Below are positions 1-9,254 of a stretch of DNA of 64,000 nucleotides, one piece after another; within the stretch, counting starts at the first letter, position 1; the number at the start of each line of letters is the position of its first letter. The position numbers were made by a program, and so were the translations under genes. A model generated the notes under the pieces. That model was not told the origin of the DNA. It worked only from the letters and a program-made list of their open reading frames with translations, and made no database searches. Origin of the DNA: Paraspadella gotoi. Lineage: Eukaryota > Chaetognatha. The DNA lies in NCBI GenBank assembly GCA_051294375.1, contig CM119264.1, positions 1,703,662 to 1,767,661 of the forward strand, in the 5' to 3' direction.

Positions 1-61
1 AGCCTTAATTTTTTCCCAGTTTTATTTGCCTAAATTAAAGCAACTTAATCAGTGAGACTCT
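1..61 (+). repeat. Short flanking repeat U, copy 1
   Basis: These bases recur in the same orientation at 16581-16632 with a few changes (shared words CCCAGTTTTAT, GCCTAAATTAAAGCAA and AGTGAGACT). Both copies lie outside the two arms of the large inverted repeat. They are therefore direct repeats flanking inverted arms. They could be a target-site-like duplication or part of a wider dispersed repeat. The window edge hides the left end. Confidence 0.6.
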
Positions 62-568
62 TTAACTTTTCCCGATAAAACTTCCCCGTTTTTGATCTCA
101 GACTCGGCGCCAATTTCCGGTCAGAACCAACGGGAATTTTATTGCAAAAAATCTCTTCCATCTGCCCGACTCTCGATTCATCAAATTGTAAGTGGAGCGA
201 AGAGACGACAGGATCGCGTGGCGCAATGGCGAGGGTCGCTTTGCTTTTGCTTTTACTTTTGCTTTGCTATGCTTTGCTTTCGCTTTTGATTTTGCTCTTG
301 CTTTTGTTTGCATCTATTTTTTTTGCTATATTTTAATTTTAAATTTTGCGTCACCTTGTTTTTCTTTATCTTTCATTTTCGATTTTTGGACCCTTCCATC
401 TCAGCTTATCTCACTGGACCTCACCTCCAGACCTGACCCGACTTCACTTACCAAATAATCTACGATCGATGACTCGTCCAAAATTCTTTTCCGAATTCGT
501 AGTTTCTGTCTTTTCCTTTATCTTATCGTCGCATTTGACCAAAAGCTATGATGACCCGGAATCCATTT

Positions 569-570
<2 letters not shown>

Positions 571-639
<69 letters not shown>
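571..639 (+). repeat. (CT)n microsatellite
   Basis: This is an uninterrupted CT run of about 70 bp. The matching run in copy III (15594-15634, as GA) is only about 40 bp, so the length differs between copies. Confidence 0.95.
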
Positions 640-641
<2 letters not shown>

Positions 642-1290
642 CGTGACCTTTCACCCTTGCCTTCAATGGCGTCCGTGAGGCTGTGAGTTTCACACAGGGT
701 GAAACAGTTGTGGTTTTGGTGACTCAACGGTTCACGATGTGAAGTAAAAATACAATTCGCTTATATTTTTTGTTGTTGGTGATAATCCTCCTTTTAACTT
801 AAGAACAAAGAGCCGTCATGGAATAAAATGGAATAACATGGATAACGGTGCTTAAATCTTGCTAACTTGTTTTTCCTCATTTCTACTTCAAGGTATTGCG
901 CCACTGTTACGCATTAATTAATTATCATCGGACTTCCTTAGTATAACATGAATCATTGCTAAAACTACAAATAATAAAATAATTATTTAGATATTAATTG
1001 AACAACAAAACAAACATAATCATTTGCCGAGGTAAAATTTTAATATTAACCCTTCATGGCTATAGAATAAAATATCAAAATTTAATCAGAATTCGACAAT
1101 ATGCAAATGAGATTGAGGAACAATAATAACAAAATTGATGGAGTATTACCAGAGTTACAGGCATGTTAAACGAAATTAGTCTGAAATCAACAAGCAGTCA
1201 GACGGACTGACCCACCGAAAAGTTACTTATAGAATTGCAAAAAAGAATGCAACCACACGCTTAATATTCTTTGCATCCCGAATCGTATAC
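640..1290. other. AT-rich non-coding part of copy I
   Basis: No credible exon was seen on either strand. The sequence is AT-rich and present again in copy III. Copy II ends inside the matching stretch, near 6470. Confidence 0.6.
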
Positions 1291-1377
1291 GGGTCTTTGG
1301 TTCGCATATTTCGTTTGTTCATCGGTTTTTTCTGTCATAAAAACTCGTCCTTGGAGAAAAACCATTTTCTCCACAAG

Positions 1378-1392
1378 ATGGCGGATAAAGAG
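1378..1392 (+). CDS. Possible first coding exon (MADKE), copy I
   Basis: The sequence CACAAGATGGCGGATAAAG is followed by AG and then a consensus donor, GTAAGT. It would encode Met-Ala-Asp-Lys-Glu before the splice. The ATG has a good context (AAGATGG). Just upstream is a strong hairpin (GAGAAAA loop TTTTCTC). The same exon and donor are intact in copy II on the other strand and damaged in copy III. No second exon was identified, so the product is unknown. It may be a captured promoter-plus-first-exon fragment. Confidence 0.4.
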
Positions 1393-1556
1393 GTAAGTGC
1401 GTTGAAAGACGAGTTCGAAGCGGCGACGCCCTCTCTCGGTCTTCAGCGATTCAACCGTCGTATAGATTTAAACTTTTATGTACTAATTATGATTATTATC
1501 TTTTTTGTGGCATTTTATTGAGGTTTATCATCATTTTTCTCTCTTTGTCTCTTTCC

Positions 1557-1806
1557 TTTTTAGTTGCACCGCGAGTAATCGCGGAGCAACTCTATAAGTC
1601 ACTCTTAGGTCGGTCTGTCGGTCGGTAACGTCAGTCGTCGGTCCTGTCTCACTTATGTGAAAAATGCTCATAACTCGACTATAGTCGGTTGCTCATTTTA
1701 ACAGAAAAACTTCAAATCAAAGTGACTTCAATCGACGCTTTCAGGAAATCATAAAACTATAAAGAGTAAAAGAGAAGCTAAGAAAGTCACTGAGGCGCAA
1801 CACAAA
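1557..1806 (+). mobile_element. Fold-back MITE-like element, GTTGCGCCGC family (copy a)
   Basis: The left end reads TTTTTAGTTGCACCGC and the right end GAGGCGCAACACA, which are inverted versions of each other. Just inside the left end the terminal motif is repeated inverted, giving a hairpin (CCGCGA, short loop, TCGCGG, then GCAAC). Next come a short GTCGGTCTGTC tandem stretch and a conserved AT-rich body. There is no coding capacity, so if mobile it would need a transposase in trans. Confidence 0.65.
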
Positions 1807-1814
1807 CATTTGAA

Positions 1815-2032
1815 TTTCCCTCCTTGTTTTTTCTTTATATTTCCTTCCTTTCTTTTATCTTGCCTTCCTTTCCCTTTTCCTCTTCCTCTCTCTTTTTCTT
1901 TCGCCTTCCTCTTTCTTTCTGTTCCTTTCCCTCCCTCCTCTCCCTCTCTCTCCCTCCTCTCCTTCCTCTCTCCCTCCTCTTCCTCCCCTCTCTTTCCCTC
2001 TCTGTCTCCCTCCCCTCTCATCTCCAACGGAT
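1815..2032 (+). repeat. Pyrimidine-rich tract (TTCC/CCCTCTCC)
   Basis: This is an almost pure C/T strand with no reading frame of interest. It recurs inverted at 5500-5690 and 14170-14390 in copies II and III. The long frames on both strands are composition artefacts. Confidence 0.85.
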
Positions 2033-2219
2033 GCTCTTTCCCGTTAAACGCCCCAATTTCTCTTTAATCTTTATCATCTCTCAATCGTCTCTGAATAATA
2101 GAATAATTGCGCGACTTCTCTCGCCTTTTCGCTCCTATTCACCTCACTAGCTTTTGCTCCTTTTACCTCACTAGCTTTTGCTCCACCACATTCACTGTTT
2201 GGCTCCTCTTTGCTTTCCT

Positions 2220-2400
2220 TCTTAACCTTCTCCCGCTTGTTTCCTTTTGAAATCCCCTGCTTGTTTCCTTTTTAAATCCCCTGCTTGTTTCCTTTTTAAA
2301 TCCCTACTTGTTTCCTCTTAAATCCCCTGCTTGCTTCCTTAACTTTCCCTGCTTGCTTCCTTAACTTTCCCTGCTTGGCTTTTCTCAGCCTGCCTTAATT
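2220..2400 (+). repeat. Tandem repeat, about 20-25 bp unit (CCCTGCTTGTTTCCTT)
   Basis: The unit TCCCCTGCTTGTTTCCTTTTTAAA is repeated imperfectly about seven times. The same array is present inverted at about 5140-5290 and 13800-13980, so it is an integral part of the duplicated block. Confidence 0.75.
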
Positions 2401-2526
2401 CCGTTAACTTCTATAGCTTTACTTATGTTGCTTTATGTTTCCTTTTAATCTTTCCTGCTTGGCTCCTCCATGTAAAACCCCTCTGCATCTCTCTCTCTCT
2501 CTTCTCTCTCTTCTTCCTCTCTCTCT

Positions 2527-2575
<49 letters not shown>

Positions 2576-2658
2576 TTCGTTAATCCTTCCTTCCTTCCTC
2601 TCTTCACGAATCGAGGGCGGTTTTTACGACGTCGCTCCGCCGATTGTTTGCTGTTGTC

Positions 2659-2672
2659 GTCGCTATGGCAAC
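2659..2672 (+). promoter_or_regulatory. X-box-like (RFX-type) palindrome, copy I
   Basis: GTCGCTATGGCAAC fits the imperfect-palindrome X-box pattern (GTNRCC, short spacer, RGYAAC) with one mismatch in the left half. A CRE-like ACGTCG lies about 30 bp upstream. All three copies of the block keep it although the neighbouring CT tract varies. Function is inferred from the motif only. Confidence 0.35.
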
Positions 2673-2946
2673 AACTTTCTCTTCTCTCTTCTCTCTCTCT
2701 TCTCTCTCTCTCTCTCTCTCTCTCCAGTCCCATCATCGTACCGCGATCAATTTTGAGATTCAAACTTAATATAACTGTAGCAGGGCACTGCCAATAAGTT
2801 CACCATGGCGGTAAAAAAAAGTTGCGGATCCTTAGTGCCCTATTCACATTTTGAGCTTTTTTTAAGGAAAGCTTTTTTTATATCTGTTTCGACCGGCTTT
2901 AACCCTCGCACGGAACCGAAAACAGAATCGGAAATCTGCGAATCCT

Positions 2947-2980
2947 GATTGGTCGCCGATGGAACCGGCACCGACCAATC
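2947..2980. promoter_or_regulatory. Inverted pair of CCAAT boxes, copy I
   Basis: GATTGGTCG and CGACCAATC face each other across about 16 bp, so they form both a hairpin and two opposed CCAAT boxes. The pair is intact in all three copies. Such pairs occur in bidirectional promoters. Here no gene start is attached with confidence. Confidence 0.4.
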
Positions 2981-3240
2981 AGCGACCAAGAGAGATAAAA
3001 TCGATGAAACTACTTTTAGGTCAATAAAAAAAAAAGAAACAAAATGAATAAAGAATAAGGAAATGAATAAGGAAATGATAAGGAAATGAAATGCCCGGAG
3101 AAAAGAATAAATGTTCGAATAGACAAATAGATGAATGAGATGAAAAAAAAAAGTTTCGCTAATGACGAGGGATTAAAAAAAAAGAAATTTCGAAAAAAAA
3201 ATTAAAAAAAAAGAGGAAAAACAGGAACGGTGATTCCAAT

Positions 3241-3657
3241 GTGTTGCGCAGCAGTGACTTTATTATCATGTGTATGACATGACATGGACTAAACAAACTT
3301 TCTTAGCCCTGTATTTATGACATGCACTGCTTCGAAATTCCATCTTTTATTCTTTAATATTCTTTAAATAGCAGTCCCTTAGATTTGAGGTTTTTTCTTG
3401 TCTTAACAAATTGAGAAACAAACTATAGGCAAATTATGTGCATTTTTAACGTAAGTGGGAAGACCGACGGACAGACATACCGACGGACCGACGGACAGAC
3501 CGACCGACAGACAGACCGACGGACAGACCGACAGACAGACCGACGGACGACCGACGGAAGACCGACAGACAGACCGACGGACAGACCGACGGACCGACCG
3601 ACAGACAGACCGACCGACTTATATGGAGTTGCTCCGCTAGTTCTTGCGGCGCAACTT
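3241..3657 (-). mobile_element. Fold-back MITE-like element, GTTGCGCCGC family (copy b)
   Basis: Read on the minus strand it starts AGTTGCGCCGC, forms the GCGGAGCAAC hairpin, runs through about 140 bp of a GTCGGTCTGTC-type array and ends GCTGCGCAACACATTGG. The array makes this copy longer than copy a. The array reads T-D-R-P-T-D-R in translation, which is a repeat artefact. Confidence 0.7.
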
Positions 3658-3727
3658 AAAAAAAGAAAATGAAGAATTTTAATGACTTCAATCGCGAACA
3701 TTAGTCATTTGAGTGCGAGAATAGAAG

Positions 3728-3799
<72 letters not shown>

Positions 3800-3850
3800 A
3801 GAGAGAGAGAGCAGAGAGAGAGAGTGAGAGAGAGAAGAAAAGAGAGAAGA
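3728..3850 (+). repeat. (GA)n microsatellite ending at a 25-N gap
   Basis: This is a GA run of about 120 bp that becomes irregular and stops at the 25-N gap 3851-3875. The gap separates copy I from the start of copy II. Confidence 0.9.
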
Positions 3851-3875
3851 NNNNNNNNNNNNNNNNNNNNNNNNN

Positions 3876-4120
3876 AACAAACTATAGGCGAATTATGTGC
3901 ATTTTAACGTAAGTGGGACAGACCGACGGACAGACATACCGACGGACCGACGGACAGACCGACCGACAGAACGACGCGACGGACAGACCGACAGACGACC
4001 GACGGACAGACCGACGAGAGGACCGACAGACAGACCGACGGACAGACCGACGACCGACCGACAGACAGACCGACCGACTTATATGGAGTTGCTCCGCTAG
4101 TTCTTGCGGGCCAACTAAAA
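3876..4120 (-). mobile_element. Fold-back MITE-like element, left half (copy c)
   Basis: This half contains the conserved ACGTAAGTGG stretch, the tetranucleotide-type array and the GGAGTTGCTCCG hairpin. The right half is cut off by the 25-N gap. It abuts a right half of another copy in the opposite orientation at about 4152. Confidence 0.6.
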
Positions 4121-4151
4121 AAAAATGAAGAATTTAATGACTTCAATCGCG

Positions 4152-4335
4152 ATCTCATTTGTTAAGACAAGAAAAAACCTCAAATCTAAGGGACTGCTAT
4201 TAAAGAATATTAAAGAATAAAAGATGGAATTTCGAAGCAGTGCATGTCATAAATACAAGGGCTAAGAAAGTTTGTTTAGTCATGTCATGTCATACACATG
4301 ATAATAAAGTCACTGCTGCGCAACACATTGGAATC
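4152..4335 (+). mobile_element. Fold-back MITE-like element, right half (copy d)
   Basis: This is the conserved right body (AAACCTCAAATCTAAGGGAC, CATGTCATGTCATAC) ending GCTGCGCAACACATTGG. It lacks its left end. The join to copy c at about 4140-4155 is a head-to-head junction and may be an assembly chimera. Confidence 0.55.
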
Positions 4336-4589
4336 ACCGTTCCTGTTTTTCCTCTTTTTTTTTAATTTTTTTTTCGAAATTTCTTTTTTTTTTAATCCCT
4401 CGTCATTAGCGAAACTTTTTTTTTTTTCATCTCATTCATCTATTTGTCTATTCGAACATTTATTCTTTTCTCCGGGCATTCATTTCCTTATTCATTTCCT
4501 TATTCATTTCCTTATTCATTTATTCATTTTGTTTCTTTTTTTTTTATTGACCTAAAAGTAGTTCATCGATTTTATCTCTCTTGGTCGCT

Positions 4590-4623
4590 GATTGGTCGGT
4601 GCCGGTTCCATCGGCGACCAATC
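4590..4623. promoter_or_regulatory. Inverted pair of CCAAT boxes, copy II
   Basis: Same GATTGGTCG/CGACCAATC arrangement as in copy I, on the opposite strand. Confidence 0.4.
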
Positions 4624-4845
4624 AGGATTCGCAGATTCCGATTCTGTTTTCGGTTCCGTGCGAGGGTTAAAGCCGGTCGAACAGATATAAAAAAAGCTTC
4701 CTTAAAAAAAGCTCAAAATGTGAATAGGGCACTAAGTGAACTCTCCGCAACTTTTTTTAACCGCCATGGTGAACTTATTGCAATGCCCTGCTACAGTTAT
4801 ATTAAGTTTGAATCTCAAAATTGATCGCGGTACGATGATGGGACT

Positions 4846-4886
<41 letters not shown>

Positions 4887-4891
4887 AAGTT

Positions 4892-4905
4892 GTTGCCATA
4901 GCGAC
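4892..4905 (-). promoter_or_regulatory. X-box-like site, copy II
   Basis: GTTGCCATAGCGAC is the exact reverse complement of the copy I site. Adjacent GACGTCG is kept as well. Confidence 0.35.
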
Positions 4906-4985
4906 GACAACAGCAAACAATCGGCGGAGCGACGTCGTAAAAACCGCCCTCGATTCGTGAAGAGAGGAAGGAAGGAAGGATTAAC

Positions 4986-5019
<34 letters not shown>

Positions 5020-5699
5020 ATGACAGAGGCGGTTTACATGGAGGAGCCAAGCAGAAGAAAGATTAAAAGGAAACATAAAGCAACATAAGTAAAGCTATAG
5101 AAGTTAACGGAATTCAGGGCAGGCTGGAGAAAAGCCAAGCAGGGAAAGTTAAGGAAGCAAGCAGGGAAGATGTAAGGAAGCAAGCAGGGGATTTAAAAGG
5201 AAACAAGCAGGGATTTAAAAAGGAAACAAGCAGGGGATTTAAAAAGGAAACACAGGGGATTTCAAGCGTTAAAAGGAAACAAGCGCGGAGAAGTGTTAAG
5301 AAGGAAAGCAAAGAGGAGCCAAACAGTAAATATGGTGGAGCAAAAGCATGTGAGGTGAAAGGAGCAAAAGCTAGTGAGGTGAATAGGAGCGAAAAGGCGA
5401 AGAAAGTCGCGCAATTATTCTATTATTCAGAGACGATGAGAGATGATAAAGATTAAAGAGAAATTGGGTTTAACGGGAAAAGAGCTCCGTTGGAGATGAG
5501 AGGGGAGGGAGACAGAGAGGAAAGAGAGGGGGGAGGGAGAGAGAGGAGAGGGAGAGAGAGAGGAGGAGAGGGGGGAGGGAAAGGAACAGAAAGAAAGAGG
5601 AAGGGCGAAAGAAAAAGAGAGAGGAAGAGGAAAAGGGAAAGGAAGGCAGGATAAAAGAAAGAAGGAAAATATAAAGAAAAAACAAGGAGGGAAATTCAA

Positions 5700-5943
5700 A
5701 TGTGTGTTGCGCCTCAGTGACTTTCTTAGCTTCTCTTTTACTCTTTATAGTTTTATGATTTCCTGAAAGCGTCGATTGAAGTCACTTTGATTTGAAGTTT
5801 TCTGTCATGAGCAACCGACTATAAGTCGAGTTATGAGCATTTTTCACATAAGTGAGACGACCTGAACGACTGACGTACCGACCGACAGAGGACCTTAGAG
5901 TGACTTATAGAGTTGCTCCGCGATTACTCGCGGTGCAACTAAA
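5700..5943 (-). mobile_element. Fold-back MITE-like element (copy e)
   Basis: This is the copy II counterpart of copy a. On the minus strand it starts AGTTGCACCGC with the CCGCGAGTAATCGCGG hairpin and ends GAGGCGCAACACA. Small indels lie in the GTCGGT region. Confidence 0.65.
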
Positions 5944-6111
5944 AAGGAAAAGAGACAAAAGAAGGAAAAAGTGATGATTAAAACCTCATAAAATGCCACA
6001 AAAAAGATAAAAAATCATAATTAGTACATAAAAGTTTAATCTATAGACGGTTGATCGCTGAAGACCGAGAGAGGGCGTCGCCGCTTCGAACTCGTCTTTC
6101 AACGCACTTAC

Positions 6112-6126
6112 CTCTTTATCCGCCAT
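6112..6126 (-). CDS. Possible first coding exon (MADKE), copy II
   Basis: On the minus strand it reads ATGGCGGATAAAGAG then GTAAGTGCG, identical to copy I, with the same upstream hairpin. Keeping the ATG and donor in two copies argues weakly for a real exon. Recent duplication would also explain it. Confidence 0.35.
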
Positions 6127-6470
6127 CTTGTGGAGAAAATGGTTTTTCTCCAAGGACGAGTTTTTATGACAGAAAAACCGATGAACAAACGAAATATGCA
6201 ACCAAAGACCCGTATACGATTCGGGATGCAAAGAATATTAAGCGTGTGGTTGCATTCTTTTTTGGCCAATTCTATAAGTAACTTTTCGGTGGGTCAGTCC
6301 GTCTGACTGCTTGTTGATTCAGACTAATTTCGTTTAACATGCCTGTAACTCTGGTAATACTCCATCAATTTTGTTATTATTGTTCCTCAATCTCATTTGC
6401 ATATTGTCGAATTCTGATTAAATTTTGATAATTTTTTATTCTATAGCCATGAAGGGTTAATATTAAAATA

Positions 6471-6825
6471 ATCCATTTCCGATTTTTTTTCTTTCTTTTT
6501 TTTTTGTCATTTTTAGGAAAGGGGGGAGGAATGTGTTGAAAGGTTGTGTCGCCATCCTCGTCTCGTCATAGTCGTCGTCATTGTCTTTTCTGTCATTATC
6601 GAGACTGTCATCGTTGTCGTCGTCATCATTTTTTAAACTTGTCTTTGTCATTTCGTCATTGTCCTATGCACACGGGCCGCCTTCCCTCCATTAACTCCAC
6701 AACTTCATTGATCATCTCCTCCTTCCAAATGTCGACACCAGACACAACAGCAACGCTCCATCAGTCTCCACTGCAAAGCCCCATCAGTCTACACAGCAAC
6801 GCCTCCAATCACAACATCAACCGAC
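6471..6825. other. Unique spacer with CGTC/ATCG-rich low-complexity sequence
   Basis: It begins just after copy II breaks off. The middle (6545-6650) is a degenerate GTCGTCATTGTC-type stretch. A fourth transmembrane exon of the claudin-like gene could lie here, but I see none. Confidence 0.4.
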
Positions 6826-6977
6826 CCGATGCCATCCCGGCGAAGATGTAGACGACGCCGGAAACGATGGAGCAGAAGTGGCGTCTGATGTGGCCGATGA
6901 TGGAGAAGACGAAGGCGCTGCTGGCGAAGATGAGGCTGGAGAGATGCCAGGGGGTGGAGGCGCGATTTGCGGACGAT
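6826..6977 (-). CDS. Claudin/CACNG-like four-helix protein, exon with helices 2-3
   Basis: On the minus strand a CTCTCAG acceptor opens a frame encoding two hydrophobic helices: LSSLIFASSAFVFSIIG, a short basic turn (HIRRHF), then SIVSGVVYIFAGM. In the claudin/PMP22/CACNG superfamily, helix 2, a short basic loop and helix 3 ending in a G-I/V-x-F-I-x-A-G motif have exactly this form. These are small membrane proteins acting as junction components or channel auxiliary subunits. The donor (GTCGGT, giving the lower boundary) is weak, so that end is uncertain. The preceding exon is probably 7824-7947, 0.85 kb away. The frame joining the two is one base out unless exon 7824 contains an indel. Helix 4 was not found. 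Confidence 0.55.
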
Positions 6978-6984
6978 CTGAGAG

Positions 6985-7145
6985 GGGGAGGGGGATTATG
7001 AGTGGAGGCGAGGGAGGGGAGAAAGAGAGAGGAGGGGGATAGAGGGAGAGAAGAGAGAAATAGAGAGAGAATGGAGGGAGGGAGAAAAGAGGGAGGGGGA
7101 TAAAGAAGAGGGAGAGAGCGTTAGAGAGAGAGAGAGAGGCAGAGA
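6985..7145 (+). repeat. Purine-rich tract (GGGAGAGA)
   Basis: A G/A-rich low-complexity stretch directly upstream, on the minus strand, of the exon at 6826-6977. It provides that exon's polypyrimidine tract. Confidence 0.8.
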
Positions 7146-7823
7146 GAGAAGTGAGGAAGTAGAGGAAATTAAATGAAGGAAATGAAGGAAAAAAGGAAAG
7201 AAAAGAAGAAAAAAAAAGTTTAAATAAAACAGAACAAATTTACAACTTTGAAGTTTAGGCAAAGAGGTTCTTTTTAACTTATTTTGTTTTATTTACTTTT
7301 TAGTCCGTTTTGTGTCTCTGATTGTCTGTTTGACTGTCTCTCCTCTCTCATCTCTCTTCTCTCTCTCTCTCTTTCGCTCTCTCTCTCTCTCTTCTCGCTC
7401 CGCCTCAAAGACCAAAAACGCTGCTACCCAGTCTTGAAAAAATCACCATCATCATTACCTAATCATGTTCTACAGTCCTGGAAAAAAGGCATCAAAAACA
7501 AAAAAGTATATCTTTTTTATAATATAAATTATACTTAATTTAATAAAAAGTTATGGAAAATTTTTTTTTTTTATAAATTTGGTTATAATTTAGTCATCCA
7601 TTTGTAAGCAATGATTTTTTAATAATACCCACTTTTAAAAAATAATATTTTTTAGAAATAGTATTTAGAATATTGAAGAACTGAACTAAGACCAAAATAT
7701 GTTTGTAATTTTTTCAATAAAATTCATTATAAACAAAAAAAATTGTCTTATATTATCAAAAATGTATATTTTAAATTTTTTTTATAATACATACTACAAG
7801 GTTTTTGACAGGATTGTACTCAC
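7146..7823. other. AT-rich intron-like sequence
   Basis: It lies between the two claudin-like exons and contains a CT tract at about 7330-7400. From 7500 to 7800 it is strongly AT-rich. No further exon was seen. Confidence 0.5.
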
Positions 7824-7947
7824 CGAGGTGGATGTCTCGCTCTCCTCCACTCGACCGAGACTTGGTTGAAGTAGCGACGCGACGCATCCTCCAGTCGGGT
7901 CGAATGTCTCTTGTCCAGCGTAGATCCATTTGTAGGTGCACATGTAC
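7824..7947 (-). CDS. Claudin/CACNG-like protein, exon starting within the GLWxxC motif
   Basis: On the minus strand the exon runs from a (CT)nCAG acceptor to a GTGAGTA donor, both strong. Joined to the exon at 18867-18963, the split codon gives Trp and the junction reads SGLWYMCTYK. This matches the GLW-x-x-C signature of the first extracellular loop of claudins and CACNG proteins. Residues that follow include a second Cys (GGCVAS). All three frames are open over the 124 bp. The frame needed for the next exon (ending VEWRRARHPP) differs from the frame used at the start, so a one-base error or an unseen small exon is likely. Confidence 0.5.
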
Positions 7948-7949
<2 letters not shown>

Positions 7950-8001
<52 letters not shown>

Positions 8002-8041
8002 AGAGGAAAGAGAGAGAAGAGAGAGAGAGGGAGAGAGAGAT
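7950..8041 (+). repeat. (GA)n microsatellite
   Basis: Interrupted GA run. Read on the minus strand it is the polypyrimidine tract of the neighbouring exon acceptor. Confidence 0.95.
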
Positions 8042-8224
8042 AATGATTTTCTATAATAGAAAAAGACGCGAGGACATCAATATAATTTTAGTTTTAGGGA
8101 ACGTGATATCCTTGTGAATTGATTTTTAAGTCAGAGGAAACGAAAGAAAGAGAAGGCACATAGAAAGAATCTTGCCGTGAAACTAAGGACAGATAGTTAT
8201 GATCAGTTTTACTTGTCAATTGTA

Positions 8225-8405
8225 TGTTGTCTATGAAATTGGTGCAACGAACATGAAATCATAGATTCAATACATAAGCTTTCTTGCCTCTGTTTTTTGA
8301 CAGGCTATTTCTCTTACAAGATAATTAACTAAGCAGGACCCTACTAGCTTTCGATCAAAACTCTCTCACAGTCCAGCTTTTTTAACTCCCTGACCTTCAG
8401 CCTTC
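8225..8405 (+). repeat. Dispersed repeat R2, copy 1
   Basis: It shares an ordered set of short words with 39030-39240 and 49370-49600: GAAATTGGT, GACAGGCT, TTACAAGATAAT, AGCAGGACC and CTTTCGATC. It is diverged and is recognised only by the order of blocks. No coding potential is seen. Confidence 0.5.
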
Positions 8406-8587
8406 CCTATCAATTCAGTACAGTACAGTACAGTACAGTTCATTGAAAATGACTGAAGGAAAAAAGACTTTTATTTGAAAAACGACGGAAAATCGTTTCA
8501 TATTTTATTTCATTTTCTTTTTTTATTTCAGGTTTAAAAAAAATAACGCAGTTTATGAAATCGTCACGCAACACCTGCGCTTCTCTT

Positions 8588-8591
<4 letters not shown>

Positions 8592-8629
<38 letters not shown>

Positions 8630-8690
8630 CGTCGTTCCGTCGTCGTCGTCGTCGTCTCGTCGTCGTCGTCGTCGTCGTCGTCGCGTTGTT
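8592..8690 (+). repeat. (GTC)n trinucleotide repeat
   Basis: About 30 GTC units with two short interruptions. One of several CGT/ACG trinucleotide arrays in the window (also 23455-23490, 24316-24395, 25870-25930, 53274-53304). Confidence 0.9.
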
Positions 8691-8699
8691 CTTAACAAA

Positions 8700-9130
8700 A
8701 TTAACGTCGAATATCATCCAAGATTTTTTCTTTCTATTTCTTTAATACTAATATTAATATTAACAGTAAATTGTAACTTTATTGATCAAAGATTGCTTAA
8801 TCTTTATGTTTCTTTGTTTTTCTTTCTGTTTTGTTTTGTTTTATTTAGTATTTGTATGTTATTCCCACTGCATGTGAAATATTTAATGAACGATGCTCTG
8901 TTGATTTTAGATATAGTGTCTTGTTTGTTGTTATTTTTTTTGTTTGCTTTTGTTTTAATTTTTTTAGTTGTTTTTTTTCTTCATTTTTTTTAATTTTTTC
9001 TTTTGTAGTTCTGTTTGTTTTGTCTATTTTTGTTTATATTGTTTTGTTATTTTTGTTCATTTTTTTCCCTTTATTTTATTCCGAGAAAGGTCGATCAGAC
9101 GAAGGTCTAGGCTCGAGGATCAATTCTCCA
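8700..9130. other. T-rich non-coding sequence
   Basis: Strong T bias with TTTTGTTT motifs. The open frames are runs of Phe, Leu and Val codons caused by composition. I see no exon. Confidence 0.6.
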
Positions 9131-9145
9131 AAACACCCATGATTG

Positions 9146-9147
<2 letters not shown>

Positions 9148-9211
<64 letters not shown>

Positions 9212-9215
9212 AGAA

Positions 9216-9250
<35 letters not shown>

Positions 9251-9254
9251 AGGA
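9148..9254 (+). repeat. (GA)n microsatellite
   Basis: GA run with minor interruptions. Confidence 0.95.

Larger units (their letters stand above)
62..3728 (-). repeat. Inverted segmental repeat, copy I
   Basis: This block is the reverse complement of 12487-16146 over essentially its whole length, and its inner part matches 4152-6470 inverted. Colinear landmarks are the GGAAGTTTTATCGGGAAAAG end, the CT microsatellite, the MADKE start exon, the fold-back element at 1557, the pyrimidine tract, the X-box-like site, the CCAAT pair and the fold-back element at 3241. It has fewer indels than copy III, so it is the better reading of the shared sequence. Confidence 0.85.
4152..6470 (+). repeat. Inverted segmental repeat, copy II (partial)
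   Basis: It matches copy III in the same orientation and copy I in reverse. The match stops abruptly at about 6470, in the AT-rich TTAATATTAAAAT stretch, after which the sequence is unique. It therefore lacks the outer 1 kb of the block. Confidence 0.8.

Noticed and set aside
3423-3701. Open frames on both strands reading T-D-R-P or S-V-G-L/R-S-V repeats
   Set aside because: They are translations of the CGGTCTGTC array inside the fold-back element. All frames stay open because of the repeat, and the length varies between copies.
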